Below the pieces are notes generated by a model. That model was not told where the DNA came from, searched no databases, and was given only the letters and a program-made list of their open reading frames with translations. Positions 45,820-57,531 of a stretch of DNA of 64,000 nt are shown here, piece by piece. The translations under genes and the position numbers were made by a program. Positions within the stretch are counted from its first letter, which is position 1, and every line of letters begins with the position of its first letter. Where the stretch lies: assembly GCA_030998015.1 (NCBI GenBank), contig JARWMV010000027.1:1-64000 (forward strand), written 5' to 3'. Origin of the DNA: Ceratorhiza oryzae-sativae (taxonomy: Eukaryota; Basidiomycota; Agaricomycetes; Cantharellales; Ceratobasidiaceae).

Positions 45820-46634
45820 TTGGATAGTTTCCTTACTCCAGAGTACCCGGTAACGTATTAGCCTCCGAAAATCGTGATAATCGCATGGGGGAATGGCACA
45901 GGCAAAACCTGGGAATGACGCAAAGTCTTCCGGGATGAACCTACAAGACACGATTTGCCAGGCAGAGCATGCGAAGCTTGGACTATCGTAGTCATTGTCT
46001 CATGACTAGTGCCCCTGAATCGAGGATGGTCTATCATGATCTTCACCGAGGATTAACAAGCGTAATCCAGTCGCCGGACCACTCATGTTATTGATCGACC
46101 CAGACAGCTTCAAGGTTTCTGGTTTCTTTTTCCTTTTTATTCGCATGTGCTCCCCTTGGCATTGAGTATGGCTTCGAAAAATCAAGACTGTCGCTCGCTT
46201 TAACCAATGGGTACGGTAGATCAAACAAGTGTTTCTGAATATACGTGGGGGGTAGACTTCAGAGCTCCAGGAAGCACAACCATAAGGTAGAAACATGCTG
46301 TGGCCCAAGGTCGATTCTAAACACGAAAAAATTGAGGGCCGCCAATGTGTCGGAGTCCAAAGGAGACCCCCAAGCGAATAGCACACCACCACTCAAGTCA
46401 CCGTATTCTGTTCTTATAAAGCAAAGCGAGCGCAAGAGCTAGTCGAGGACGAGAATGCAGACACCGCGCGCAAGCAAGACCTTGATTGAATGTAGGTAAT
46501 TTGGGCAGATGTTTGCTCACGCCCGAAAAGAAGTGGCATAGAGCTGAAGCTTTGTATGATACAGAAAATAGCTCGTGAAACCCGAAATAGGACAAGAGCT
46601 TAGAGGTCCGAACCAGCGGAGAGCTAGGTCTGAG
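45820..46634. other. No gene seen
   Basis: No supported coding region, repeat end or RNA gene. Confidence 0.4.
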
Positions 46635-46772
46635 CTACCGGAGCAAACTCAAGGACACCGAGTCGGACACTGGCTTTCCCAACGGGTTTTGACGGAAATG
46701 CTTGGCGGTTCGCGGAAGCGCGAGAATCAGGAATGCATCTAGCAGCACGAAGGTAGTGGTTATGTGCATCAT
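46635..46772 (-). CDS. Doubtful 45-residue membrane-anchored peptide
   Basis: From ATG 46772 the frame reads MMHITTTFVLLDAFLILALP, a single hydrophobic segment, then a basic tail (RTAKHFRQNPLG) and stop at 46635. It could be a short single-span protein or the first exon of a broken gene. No relative recognised. Confidence 0.25.
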   Translation of the reverse strand: MMHITTTFVLLDAFLILALPRTAKHFRQNPLGKPVSDSVSLSLLR

Positions 46773-46774
46773 CC

Positions 46775-47876
46775 TCGATCGAGCCCCATACGCCAATACA
46801 CGCCACATGGAATCCAGCCTATATCCCGCCAACCGGATACCTGACATTATCACGACGATACAAGGAGAGAAAACTAAATCCGGAGTGTTGAGGCTAACCA
46901 TAACATCGGCCTATCTATAGCCTGCTTCCCCAACTAAATAAAGAAAACAGAAGCAAGTGGCGGGAGAGGGAAATGCTTCGGTGGGCGCAAGAGGCCCCAA
47001 GCTGTGTGCGCAGTTTCCACCCAGCAACTTGTCATGAGCCCAGGGTGTATTTATTGATAAGAGCGGCAGGGCAACTGATTGTATGACATGTTGGTGGTGG
47101 CAAGGGAAAAAATGGATAAATAGTGGAGGAACACATATACTAATAAGACAACTGCGAGGTCTCAGCGGCCGCCAAAACGAATAAAAACACAGCACGGTCC
47201 ACTCACGCAAGGAGAAAACAGATTCCAATAGAGATAACTATACACCTGCACCGATACATCGTCGCCACCCTAGGTCGGTATATCCACGCCGGGACCAGCC
47301 CACCATGCCCACGCTCGCCATAATACCCAGAACCCACATAGTCCGGCGACGATATAGAATATAAGCCGGGTCTGCTTCATGCCGCCGGGTCCGATGCCAA
47401 ATGCTCTGGCGGCGCGTTGTGATGAAGAGGATAGTGTTGTCTGGAACGAGGAAAAGATATTTGACTACAAGACGGCTACACTTAGCAATATTGACATGCA
47501 AAGGGGACAGATTAACACGTACGGTGCCATCGAGCTCACGGTTTTGAGCATGGGCGTCATTGTGAATATCAATTGTCACCTACAAATCGGCCAAGAACAT
47601 CAAACGGTGGTCGTGGTGAGAGACGGGTTCGACGCACATGTCGCAATGTCCGGAGTTTCGAGTGAAGTTCGTCGAGCCTGGTGTCGTTCTGGGACTCGTA
47701 CAGCGCCTCGTCGCGTTGGTTTCGAGAGGACGACATCGCAGTGGTGGTGGTCGGCTACTTTGGGCCAGTGGTCAGGTGACTTGTTCTAAGCGCGGAAGCG
47801 ACACTTGTTTATGTCAAGCACGCCATTGTGCCTTCTCGCTTGGAGACCGTTCCCCTGCGGCCAACCACCACATCCC
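46775..47876. other. No gene identified; minus strand partly open
   Basis: A 113-codon minus-strand frame (47579-47238) and a shorter overlapping frame with a hydrophobic start (MKQTRLIFYIVAGLCGFWV) exist, but I cannot tell which, if either, is coding. Confidence 0.3.
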
Positions 47877-48555
47877 ATGCGCGCATACGTGTTCGACAAC
47901 GTCCCCGGCGACCAGCGCCTGCCTCACACCACCGATCGCACCGTATCCGAAGACGAGCTCAAGGCTCTCGGCGTCTTGTACTGGAGAATCGACAACCAAG
48001 AGCAGGTCGATGAAATCGCCCGATCTCGAAACTACAAAAACCGAGATGTCATCAACGTGAGCAAGGAGGGTCTGGGTGACCTATACGAGAGCAAGATCAA
48101 AGGCTTCTTTGAAGAGTAAGCCTGGCCTTTTAAAGATCACTGGCGTGAATACGATTGAGCTTTTGTTCTAGGCATATGCACGAGGATGAGGAGATCCGAT
48201 ACATCCTGGACGGCAGCGGGTACTTCGACGTGCGCCGACCGGACGGTGAGTCGGCCTTCTCAGTGCACTCCAGTTTCTCACCTTTGATTTACATAGAGGC
48301 ATGGATTCGCGTCGCGATGGAAAAGGGTGACCTGCTCGTCCTCCCAGCCGGCATCTACCACCGATTTACCCTCGATACGGGCGATTACATTAAAGCCATG
48401 CGATTATTCCAGGTAAATCCTTCTTCTAGACCCCTTTTGGAGAAATGACGATACTATTCGAATAGGACGAGCCAAAATGGATTCCTCACAACCGGGGTCC
48501 AGAGACAGACGCCAACGAGTTTAGGAAGAACTACGTGAAAGCGATCGCCGTGTGA
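47877..48555 (+). CDS. ADI1: Acireductone dioxygenase (methionine salvage)
   Basis: The enzyme oxidises acireductone to the keto acid precursor of methionine plus formate (Fe form), the penultimate step of the methionine salvage pathway, in cytosol and nucleus. Four exons with consistent phase: 47877-48115, 48172-48245, 48297-48412 and 48466-48555, giving 172 residues, the usual length. The cupin metal ligands are visible: His81, His83 and Glu87 in [12 protein letters not shown], and His127 in [11 protein letters not shown]. Other family blocks are [12 protein letters not shown]-type [12 protein letters not shown] and the C-terminal WIPHNRG. Introns are 51-56 nt with standard borders. It appears intact. 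Confidence 0.93.
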
Positions 48556-48751
48556 ACTCTTTTTGGTAACTATGAAATTACAGAAACTTTGAAATCGAAT
48601 GCCTTGGAGTGTGCCAGACTGAAGAGCAAAGTCACCTTGATCAGATTTAAGCTAGCAGGGCCCCCGATGCGTACATTGAGAAAACGTTTATTCAGCATCG
48701 TTCATTGGATACATTCCGGTTACAAGCAACAATCTCAGCATACACAAATCT

Positions 48752-50003
48752 CTACTCGGCCCCGTCACCGTCGGCTGGTTGCTTATCCTCCGGAACTGGA
48801 TTCAGAATCTTATCAATCTCCTTGTCTGTGTCGAACAGTGATTGCGACTGCTTCCCGACGATATGCCGGACATAGGCATCGCCACGTTGTACCAGAGCGA
48901 CTGCCATGTATTCGTCGAGTGTCGCGGATGGAGTCGCTGGCTTGGGAATAGGAGACTTGATGATGCTAGAGGCGAGAGAATAACACATTCTTGGATCACC
49001 CGTCAATGTTTTCACAACCGTCACAACCAAACCAGTCGACTCTTCAGGTGCACCATACATGTCCACGACCTTGTCGAGCGCCCGTCATGTGTAATTGGTA
49101 TCTGTGTGGTATCCGCAAGGAACAACGTCGAATGGATTCACGAGATTGGCGTTCCAATGCTGATAGTCTGTCGATGTACCCTCGGGCGGAGGGGAAAACT
49201 CTTTGAACGCGTTGAGGAACGGCATGGTGCCAGGAGACGGCCCGGCAATCGGATAGATGTGCACGTTGGTGCAAGGAAGTACACCACCCTCGAGGAGTAC
49301 AAACCGGTAGAGGAACAAAGCGCGGCACCCAGACTGAATCCCGTAAACAAAAAAACCTGGTAGTGTTCCTCGCCTCCCTCTGGTTCTTCAAAAGCTCTGC
49401 GAGAGAATGGGTGTTCTTGTCCGGAGTGAGGTGCAAGTCATGGTAAACCGCCAGACCAGGGCCGTAGGAGATAAGTGGCGGATCGTCCGGCTTCGGCCCC
49501 GCATTCGGGAGCCCAAGTGAAGCAGTCTTGAACCCGTCCAGCCTCCTTCCGGCCCACATATCGATTCGAACGACCGTGCCAATCGTCCCCTCCTGTTCCA
49601 TCGCGGCATTCAAACTAGCCGTGCCAGCGACGCCGACCACAAACGTCTGATTCTTTTTGTTGTCTTCAAAATCGAGCGAATCGTGTTTGGCGACGTACCA
49701 CGCATTCCCGAATTCGGTTTCCTTGTTCCAGGAAGAACGGTTCTAAACGTCCGGTCCCCACGCCAAGTTCCAACTGGGGCCGATGGTAGCCAAGTGAGGT
49801 GGGATTTTTTCGGCTAGTAGTTTTTGCAGGTTCGCAGCCGTGTGTTTGTCGTAACGAATCAGGATGGACCCGAGGGAAATTGTGCAAACTTGTTGAAAGG
49901 CGTTGAAATCCGACATGAGGCAGTATGTTTGAAGAGCTACACGTTTGGTGGGTATCACGGGATACGAAATACGCGCGAAAAAATGCTGACTGGATATGGA
50001 CAA
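48752..50003 (-). pseudogene. Class-3 lipase-like alpha/beta hydrolase, decayed
   Basis: Minus-strand blocks in order: IPPHLATIGPSWNLAWGPD, then after a TAG (49743-49745) AWYVAKHDSLDFED, VVGVAGTASLNA, DMWAGRRLDGF, GLAVYHDLHL. The nucleophile elbow GFSLGAAL (GxSxG; about 49320-49345) lies in a second frame, and ALFLYRFVLLEGG with VHIYPIAGPSPGT in a third. After TGA 49085-49087 the same frame continues with RALDKVVDMYGAPEES and a C-terminal helix to 48752. Two frame changes around the catalytic serine and two stops within conserved sequence mark a pseudogene. Its living relatives are intracellular or secreted lipases; that cannot be told here. The assignment rests on the elbow and the PIAGPSPG block. 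Confidence 0.6.
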
Positions 50004-50009
50004 TGGCCG

Positions 50010-50839
50010 TCGAATGCCGAGGTTCTTCTCGCTTGGCGCCAGCTTTTATAGAGCTGCTCAGAAAGATCGAATGCCGACCGTTCATTAGTGATTCCTATAT
50101 ACAGATGGAATTAATTGACAATACGACAAGAGGACATGGTCTGATACTCGCCTGTCATGGCGATGTGCTATCGAAGACGAACATTGCACGTCTCCTAACC
50201 ACAGTGAATTCCATGGTGAACATGGCTTGCCCAGCGCATATGGTCAACGATATGTTTCCTGGTGGAAAATCTGTGAGTGTCCGCTTCTAGCATGTGGCCC
50301 ATGGAACAATCCGAGTGTGACGTGATTTATTACACTTCCAACGACACTACATCGTACTCTAGCTTGACATACAAAGAAATCTAATTCTTGACGGCGATCG
50401 GAGCCCGGCCAACGATTTTGCCCAAAAGTGATTGTACTATTCCGCATTCCCCCATATATTAACCATTTCTATACCCCCAAGTGATTCCGTTTATACGTTG
50501 TAGGTATGATTCACGGAAGCAACCGCCGCAGCGCCGATTCAACTATCTTTACCGGGCAGAGCTAAGAACCTGCCTCACCCGGAAGCGACTTATCAGGCAC
50601 GCCGCGACCCCAAGTTTCCATTAGCCCATTGCTATCACATCTCAATAGCATATATCGCATCAGTCACCCGCCTCTTACACGGCAGAGATAACTCTGGAGC
50701 CATTACTGCATAGATCCGATTACAGATTCTGTTTCTATTTGCTTCGGTCTGGAGTGCATCGTCATTCCACACTTGCTTCCCTCCATGCTCAGTATTTGGT
50801 ACATGTTATCGGAGATCCTTCACCACGTTTCACAAATCT
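50010..50839. other. No gene seen
   Basis: Short frames only, without recognisable motif. Confidence 0.4.
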
Positions 50840-51656
50840 CTACTCGAAAAACTTCAACAAAATTTTCCTCCTCGCCTCCTCGTCCAAACCGGGCCGCCTC
50901 AGCGGTATATCAGAGTCTTGAGCCGAGAACCACTTCATACAGCAGACTACAGCTTGACAAAATGCCCAACAATTTGCCTGCAGCCACCATCAATGTGGAT
51001 TTCAGAACAAATTTCAGTCGACTCACCTCGGTAAACGTGTAAGCCGGATGCTCATCCTCCCAAAGCCTGAGCACCTTAACCAACTCTCCGATCTCCACGG
51101 CTTGATTCTCAAAATCAATTACAATAAACACAGTATCCCCCCGCTTCTTAGGAACCTCATCTCCCCAACAGTCATATATCGTTGCGAAATCGTGCGGAAT
51201 GAACCGGGAGGTGAATTTAGAGTCAGTTTTCGTTTTTCGTATCGCTGCTGAACTTTTGTCAAACGACCTTTCGAGACGGATCCATTCGCGGTCAGTTGGT
51301 TTGTTCGGGGTGAGTTGGACAAGGAGGTACTCGTGGCATACGCCACGCGTCACTCCGCATTGATAGATCTTTTTGATTCTACGGTGGTTGTTCTGTGCTG
51401 CCCACATGCCGCAAAACTCGTTCAAGGAAAGTTCAGTGCTCTCTCCGTACTGTTTCTCATTGTTAATCAGGATTTCACAGGGGCATAAAATTTACCTTGT
51501 CGAACCCGAAGGCGAGGGATGTTTTTTTGGCCAGTCGTTTGAGTTCCTAATACAGGTGAGTTTCATGGGTTATTTTCAGGCGGTTATGCTTACTGAAACT
51601 CGGCGGTTGTATTGTTCTTTGCAGTATTCAGAAATCACAAGGGCTCCATCAACCGT
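50840..51656 (-). CDS. Unknown protein, four in-phase exons, N-terminus unresolved
   Basis: Exons 51656-51594, 51546-51496, 51449-51027 and 50977-50840 all have lengths divisible by three and are joined by 46-49 nt GT..AG introns. They read VDGALVISEYCKEQYNRRV, ELKRLAKKTSLAFGFDK, YGESTELSLNEFCGMWA ... GVTRGVCHEYLLVQLTP ... REWIRLERSF ... VFIVIDFENQAVEIGE ... and ANCWAFCQAVVCCMKWF, ending with TAG 50840-50842. The first exon (perhaps near 51735-51690, MNNIRMAVSN) does not fit in phase with my borders. Function unknown. The HEYLLVQL and NCW blocks resemble the gene at 42680-44514. Confidence 0.6.
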
Positions 51657-51739
51657 CTGTTGATATGAGTTCGCGCCCTCGATCGGAGGAATTTGCTTAC
51701 CGTTTGAGACTGCCATACGAATGTTATTCATTCCCCAGA

Positions 51740-53182
51740 TGTAGCTTTTGGAGGAGCACTCACGATCTGGATTGGCTTGTGAGTCTGAAAGTGATACAGA
51801 CTAGGATAGACTTACTTTTTCGATAGTCAGTGATGGCTATGATCATTAATCAGTCCAGGGCGTAGTTTATTGGGGTTGGCCATACCTTCTGTGTCTGCTC
51901 GGTGGGAGAACAATTTGAACAAAAACCTCCACATTAGTTTAACTTACTTTTCACATTGGCAATGGCCGCACGACACACATGACTCAGTATCTGTAAATTT
52001 AAACGTGACGATACCCACACGCTACATAGTGTTCAATGAAAGCACGAAGCTTCAACGACAAAATGTACCTTCTATTCAGTACGTCCGACTATAATCAGCA
52101 ACTGCCATCCTCAAGGGCGATTAATGCGACCTACAGAGATAGCCTGAATGCCAAAAAACAAGTTCTTCCTGTTTGCAACGGTCGAAATTATACCTCCCCA
52201 CACTTTGCTCGGGGTGAATCCCTGCCTCGCAAACGCGAATCCAGCCCCAATTGGGTCTGTTATTCTTTTGAAGAACCCCATCGCTCTGCGAATGATGATC
52301 TGTACATTGGATTTTCCTAATGTCAACGAATGCTAGTGAACGCGCCAATGTCCTTACATGTGTGGGGGCGGTATGGTAGTACGATTGGTTGACAATTTGC
52401 GGGGCGGGGGAAAACCTGAGACATCCGGGTGAGAGGCGCTACTAATTTATACGCCCCGTAAGTAGAAACCAAGATCTGGTTCAAGGTACCGTCAAAATTG
52501 CCTGCATGCGCGCTTTCAGAACATACTGCGGACATCGTGGCCTCATGCAATTATCGAGGGCGCTTATGGGGGTTGGTGCGTTTAACCATGTCAGGGGTAC
52601 GCCAAATCGGAGTCGAAGTCATCACCAAATTGCCATAATACCTACTCAGCTCATGGGTCCTCTGCATCGTGTTCTCTCGATGAATGGCAACTGATAGGGG
52701 CATCCCTCATTGGCGCCGAGTGGGTAAACTTATCGTGCTTTATCGTGCATTGGAGGACATATCTGGTCCAATCGCCACCGGCAAAATCTTCTCCGCTTGC
52801 CTCACGCATCAGATGAGGGCAACTCGCGGTTTTTGCGTGTGTTTCAATTCCATTGAGAGCCTCCCAAACGTTCACTGGGGTTTGCTATAAGCGCCCGAGA
52901 AGGCTACATGTGTTCAACTCAAGGCTCTCCATTCGGAATCAGCCCCGGTAGCCCCTTGCATAGGCGCTCGACCGACTGTGCCCTTGGCCCCTTTCCCCAC
53001 TCAATACTAAGCTTTAAGGGGCACAGAAATTTACCCTTCCACCACGCCCTCTTCCAAGCGTTTACATTATTCGATCTGGTACCGCAAGCCGGTGAGAGCT
53101 TGATGGCGCGACATAAAATTGCTGATCGCTGAATAGCATGAACTTTCACAGCGCCTGAACATTGTTTAACCTGCTTACCACC
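51740..53182. other. No gene identified
   Basis: Contains several minus-strand frames (for example 52326-52111 and 52875-52651) with protein-like composition but no motif or consistent splicing. The promoter and first exon of the 50840-51656 gene probably lie at its left end. Confidence 0.35.
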
Positions 53183-54692
53183 ATGCTGAAGCTCGTGAGC
53201 AAAATATTTAATTTAGCCGATAATACTTGGTCCGCCGTCAAGCTGTTTACTCCCCTAAAACTCTTCCGGGGGGCGGTGAACCTTGTGAAGGACCCATATC
53301 GGCTGATTTCGAATATAAAAAAGATAGTGGTGCGTAAAATTGGCTCGTAACATAACATCGTACTTATGCGTAGCATGCAATGTCCAGATGGTAAGTAGGC
53401 TGAACGATTGCTCAAACCACGACTGAAAGTTGAATGCGTGTAGACCGTAAGCTTTAGTTCTTTTGTCTCTGCTGGTCTATCTCAAGCTCAACGACGAATG
53501 TACGTTCCTGAATCACTATCGGGTAAGTCATGTATGACATACAGTCTACGTTTTAGATAACCTGGATTGACCGTCTAGGTACAGATGGTCAGTTCCCGTA
53601 GGATTTCAACGATGTCCTAAGCTAATTCAAACATATACACTTTAGCCTCTAACAATCATGCCAACTGTGAGTGTTAAAAGGTTATTTTAACACTGATGTG
53701 GTAACTAAATCCCTGTACTCACAGTATGTGAGTCGAAGAGGGAGTCTAAACCTGTGAGGATTGACCTTATACGTAATTTTGTTTTTTCAAGAAAGCCATT
53801 GTGGGTACGATCACCCGTCCACTTGCGACTTGACGTTGATTTTCTCTTTCGTCAGTCTCAAGTGAAGTCGCCTTTTCATCGAACATAAATTGAGGCTGAT
53901 GATTAATTCTTGTAGCAATTTACCAAAAAGCCGAAACACTCGGTAAGTTGATGGACAGGGTGTTCGCGGAAAAGTCAAATATTTGTTTATCACAGGCAAT
54001 CGCTCTGGACGACTGTGTGTGGCTGAACCCGGTACGTCATGCTCAATCGCAGTTGGGCTTAATGAGCGGTACTATTATCTCTCCTCTCCAGGGCGGGACA
54101 ATTACAATCGCCGATTTTTCGCGCTTAAGGAGTAAAGGATCCGTTCTATTTATCGAGTGGTTGGATATTTGGCCGGGCCCTGTCTGCGACTGCGTTACTT
54201 GCAACCGAAATTCTGATGGGAGGCACGCGTATATGCGATTTCATATCATGGTTAACTCCCAGTATTGGGTGCTCCTCTTACAACCGATTTGTAGGCTGGG
54301 GGCCCACGGACAGCGGAGTGATTCAAGTCAACTTTTTATCCTTTCTCCAAATCAATGCACGGTACCCTTTGGCCACAGAATTCTGCGCACGATGTCATTC
54401 AAAAGACGCGTGTTGGATCTCAGTCGCATCATCAAATTGTTCTCCCTGTACGTTAGTCGGGAGCTAACCTACGACCCCGGGGTGGGTTGAGTTCATTAGC
54501 AAACCCTCGTTTCAAATGATCTTATCTTTTCGACAGTGTTACTGCTGGTTTTTCTGCCGGCTGACCACAGATTGTATCAAGTGGCACTCGGATGACCCTC
54601 GATCCGCTTATTTGCCACCGGAACATTCTCCTGCCATGGGTGGGCAGTTCGATCGTCATCGGAGGACGATCAAGGCCATGTTTTTTGAATAA
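53183..54692 (+). CDS. Candidate gene with many very short exons, function unknown
   Basis: ATG 53183 in a good context (CACCATG) opens a 49-codon basic, hydrophobic exon (MLKLVSKIFNLADNTW ... KLFRGAVNLVKDPYRL). Downstream there is a dense series of GTAAGT/GTACGT/GTGAGT donors and TAG/CAG acceptors that cut out segments of about 20-50 nt, for example 53487-53522 (LNDECTFLNHYR), 53557-53578, 53646-53666, 53914-53942 and 53995-54031, then larger segments from 54092. Late frames read RFVGWGPTDSGVIQVNFLSF and CHSKDACWISVASSNC. More than one phase stays open through the small segments, so the protein cannot be fixed. Ends 54467 to 54692 depending on splicing. No family recognised. Confidence 0.35.
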
Positions 54693-55358
54693 CCTGAAAG
54701 CAAACGGCGCTTGCAAGACCAGACCGAACCTAATTTGCGATATTTGACCTTTGACGAATTGGGACGTGTTTTATCCGTTTGTGTGTTAAGCCTGTGTATT
54801 TCAAGTCCAAATTTTACGATAGCGATCGGCGCCATGTCAGAGGGGGGAGGGCGCCTCCAGTTCATTGGCTATGAGCGGCGCATAGTTGGATACCTCAGCC
54901 AAAGGTCGAAGGTCTAGCTGGCGCGAAGTAACTCCACGCGTCGAACTAAGCGTATTAACGCCCACTAGATCAGGGGTAGCACGGGCTAGTAGATTCTCAA
55001 AAGCCTCGTGAGACTGTGGGTAGTAGGCGCTAGTCAGAGCTTTGGCTTGTTGCTGAGACTGTGACGTCGAACCGGTTTCGCTTTAATCCCGCTATGAATT
55101 TTGATGCCCAGATAGTGGTGTTGGTTGCGACGTGGTCTTTCGAGTTCTCTCCAGAGGTATTCACAAGTCACTAACACATCTCGAATGGAATCACAAGGGT
55201 CACGGACCTGATGTGTAGGCGCCGAGGCTTGGTGCTTGGCAGGACGAACGTGCACATAATCGGTTCAAGCGCTGTCGGCTTTATGAAGCTGCCCTCGTTC
55301 GCTGCGGCAGACGACCACGCTAGCGCGCCCGACACGCATCCCTTCTGATCCCGGGACC
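54693..55358. other. No gene seen; 5' flank of the transporter gene
   Basis: No supported coding region. Confidence 0.35.
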
Positions 55359-56993
55359 ATGCAGCGCTCGTCGGCGGTCGAGCGACTTGTCTCGCTCATC
55401 CTTCCCTCTCGTCGGCGGCGAGTGGCAGCCTCTGCTGCCGCCGACGACGACGGCAGAAATAAGCTAGTTGACCTTGTTGCTCGCACCTTTGATCTCGGTT
55501 TCACTGCATTTGGTGGTCCTCCCGTGCATTTTCAAATCCTGCACCATCGCTTTGTAGACGGCAACGGAAAACAACCATGGGTCGACGAGCAAACGGTAAG
55601 AAGCAATCATTTTCGCTCCTTCGTTGACTCACGTTGGTCTAGTATCAAGAGCTATTTTCTATATGTCAGGCGCTCCCAGGACCCGCCAGCACCAAAATGA
55701 TGTTTTGTCTCGCATTCTTGCGCGCTGGGTTTCTTCCCGCAGTCCTGGTTTTTTTCTTGTGGAGCCTTCCTGGTGCTATCGGGATGTACCTGCTCTCCCT
55801 GGGAATATCAAAAGTTGACCCAATCCTTCCCGGGCCCGTTTACGCGCTGTTGTCTGGATTGAACGCGTCTACCGTCGGTATCATCGCCCTCGCGGGGGTC
55901 CAGCTTGCACGAAAGGCTATCACAGATCCACTCACAAGGTTGATCCTATTGATCAGCGCGTGCGCCGGACTGTGCTATAACGCAATCTGGTATTTTCCTA
56001 CCATTATGGCCGTTGCCGGTATTGTTGCGATGGGCTGGGACCAGATGTTGCGAGGTCGGGTTGCAAGGTTCAAGGCGCGAATCCAACAGCGAAGCGAACC
56101 TACGCGATCGGAAGAAGCAGGAGCGATCCCTATGGAAACTCTGGATGATCGTCTATCCACAAAGTCAGGGGCGTCTAGAAGAGCAGGCGACGCGGGTCCC
56201 CGACAAGGCAATGAAGATAATGATCAAGTGATTTCCACTGCGCCCGCCTCCATTCATCCTTACCACAAGGTTCCTCTTAAAGTAGGGATTGCCATTATCA
56301 CCGGATTTTTCGGTACGTTTAACGCCAGGCTACTATGTCACGTCGAATCTCACTCTTGCGACAGCGATCTTCACTACATTTATGGTTTTGCGAGGCACGC
56401 TCAAAAATCCTCCTCTCTCCCTGCAACTCTTTACCAATATGTTTCTTGCTGGGACGATCATCTTTGGTGGCGGTCCAGTCGTTATTCCCCTTCTCCGTGA
56501 ATATGTGGTTCAGCCCGGCTGGGTCTCTCCCCGTGATTTCCTCATCGGCCTCGCCATAATCCAAGCCTTCCCGGGTCCAAACTTCAACTTTGCCGTATAC
56601 CTCGGCGCTCTCGCACTTCAATCGATACACTCGCCCACCATTGTCGGCGCTCTCCTCGGCTTTTGCGGCATCTTCTTCCCGGGCCTGACACTCGCACTCG
56701 GATTTCAGTCTCTCTGGCGAATCATCCGGACGAACCCATTCGTATCCTCCATCCTCCGTGGTGTGAACGCCGCTGCCGTCGGTCTGGTGTTCACAGCCGT
56801 ACACCGGCTATGGCAAATTGGGTACGTCAGGCCAGACGCGACGCGGGGCGTGCCGCTCGGAAACGAGCCGTGGTGGGTGGTGGTCGCTGCATGTTCGTAT
56901 GTCGGAGTGGACTCGTTTGGAGTGCCGACTGCGCTGAGTATTGTTGGAGGGGGTGCGCTTGGACTGGCGTGGTATGGTGTTGCGAGCGCTTAG
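55359..56993 (+). CDS. Chromate ion transporter (CHR family), two-domain
   Basis: CHR proteins are membrane carriers that export chromate, probably in exchange with or in place of sulfate. Three exons fit: 55359-55595, 55643-56312 and 56365-56993, giving 511 residues. Both homologous halves are present. The first has GFTAFGGPPVHFQILHHRFV, QALPGPASTKMM and a helix series (LAFLRAGFLPAVLVFFLWSL). A charged cytoplasmic loop follows (about residues 210-280). The second half begins FFAIFTTFMVLRGTL, then GTIIFGGGPVVIPLLREYVV, AIIQAFPGPNFNFAVYLGA and a terminal helix. The second intron (52 nt, GTACGT ... GCGACAG) restores the family sequence FFAxF..FMVLRG. ATG 55359 is the first Met of the exon, after a basic start (RRRRV). 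The gene appears intact. Confidence 0.92.
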
Positions 56994-57531
56994 CCCAACG
57001 AAATGATTTTGCAAAAAAATTGCGCTGACTTGGCTGGAACAAAGTCCTATATTAGCCGTGTGATTACTTTTATAAAAGGCCAATCGATCATTTTCATCCG
57101 TAGACGTCTGGCAAACTCCTCTGCCATCACAGATAGTCTATCCTCACTTCATGGAAGGCTCCTCAAATGCGTCCCATCAACGCAGAGCATGGGATGACAC
57201 CGAAGCTCTCGATCAGCTCGCGAATAGAACCTCGGCCAGATCAGCCGCTGGTCACTTCTTGAGCCATATTCTGAATGGCATTTCTCGGGTGACACACTCC
57301 AGCAAACCGGCAATTGATCTCCGAACTCCACTCTTCCATCATTACACTCACTCCATGGAAGTGCCAGGTATTATGATCTACCGAATCTCCAGTATCGGCC
57401 GCATAACTCTCCAGCCGACCAATTCCTCTCGTGTATGACATAGCACACATGATACATCAGACATGTGCAAGCATTTAAGTACTGGCGTGATCCGAACTGA
57501 CTCTCAGCACGTTCGAACCCCCTTTTGAAAT
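56994..57531. other. No gene seen
   Basis: A 95-codon plus-strand frame at 57151-57438 has no motif. Nothing else supported. Confidence 0.4.

Noticed and set aside
56313..56328. A 16-nt intron in the chromate transporter (GTACGTTTAACGCCAG)
   Set aside because: It would restore phase, but a normal 52-nt intron (56313-56364, ending GCGACAG) also does, and only that one yields the family sequence FFAxF..FMVLRG.
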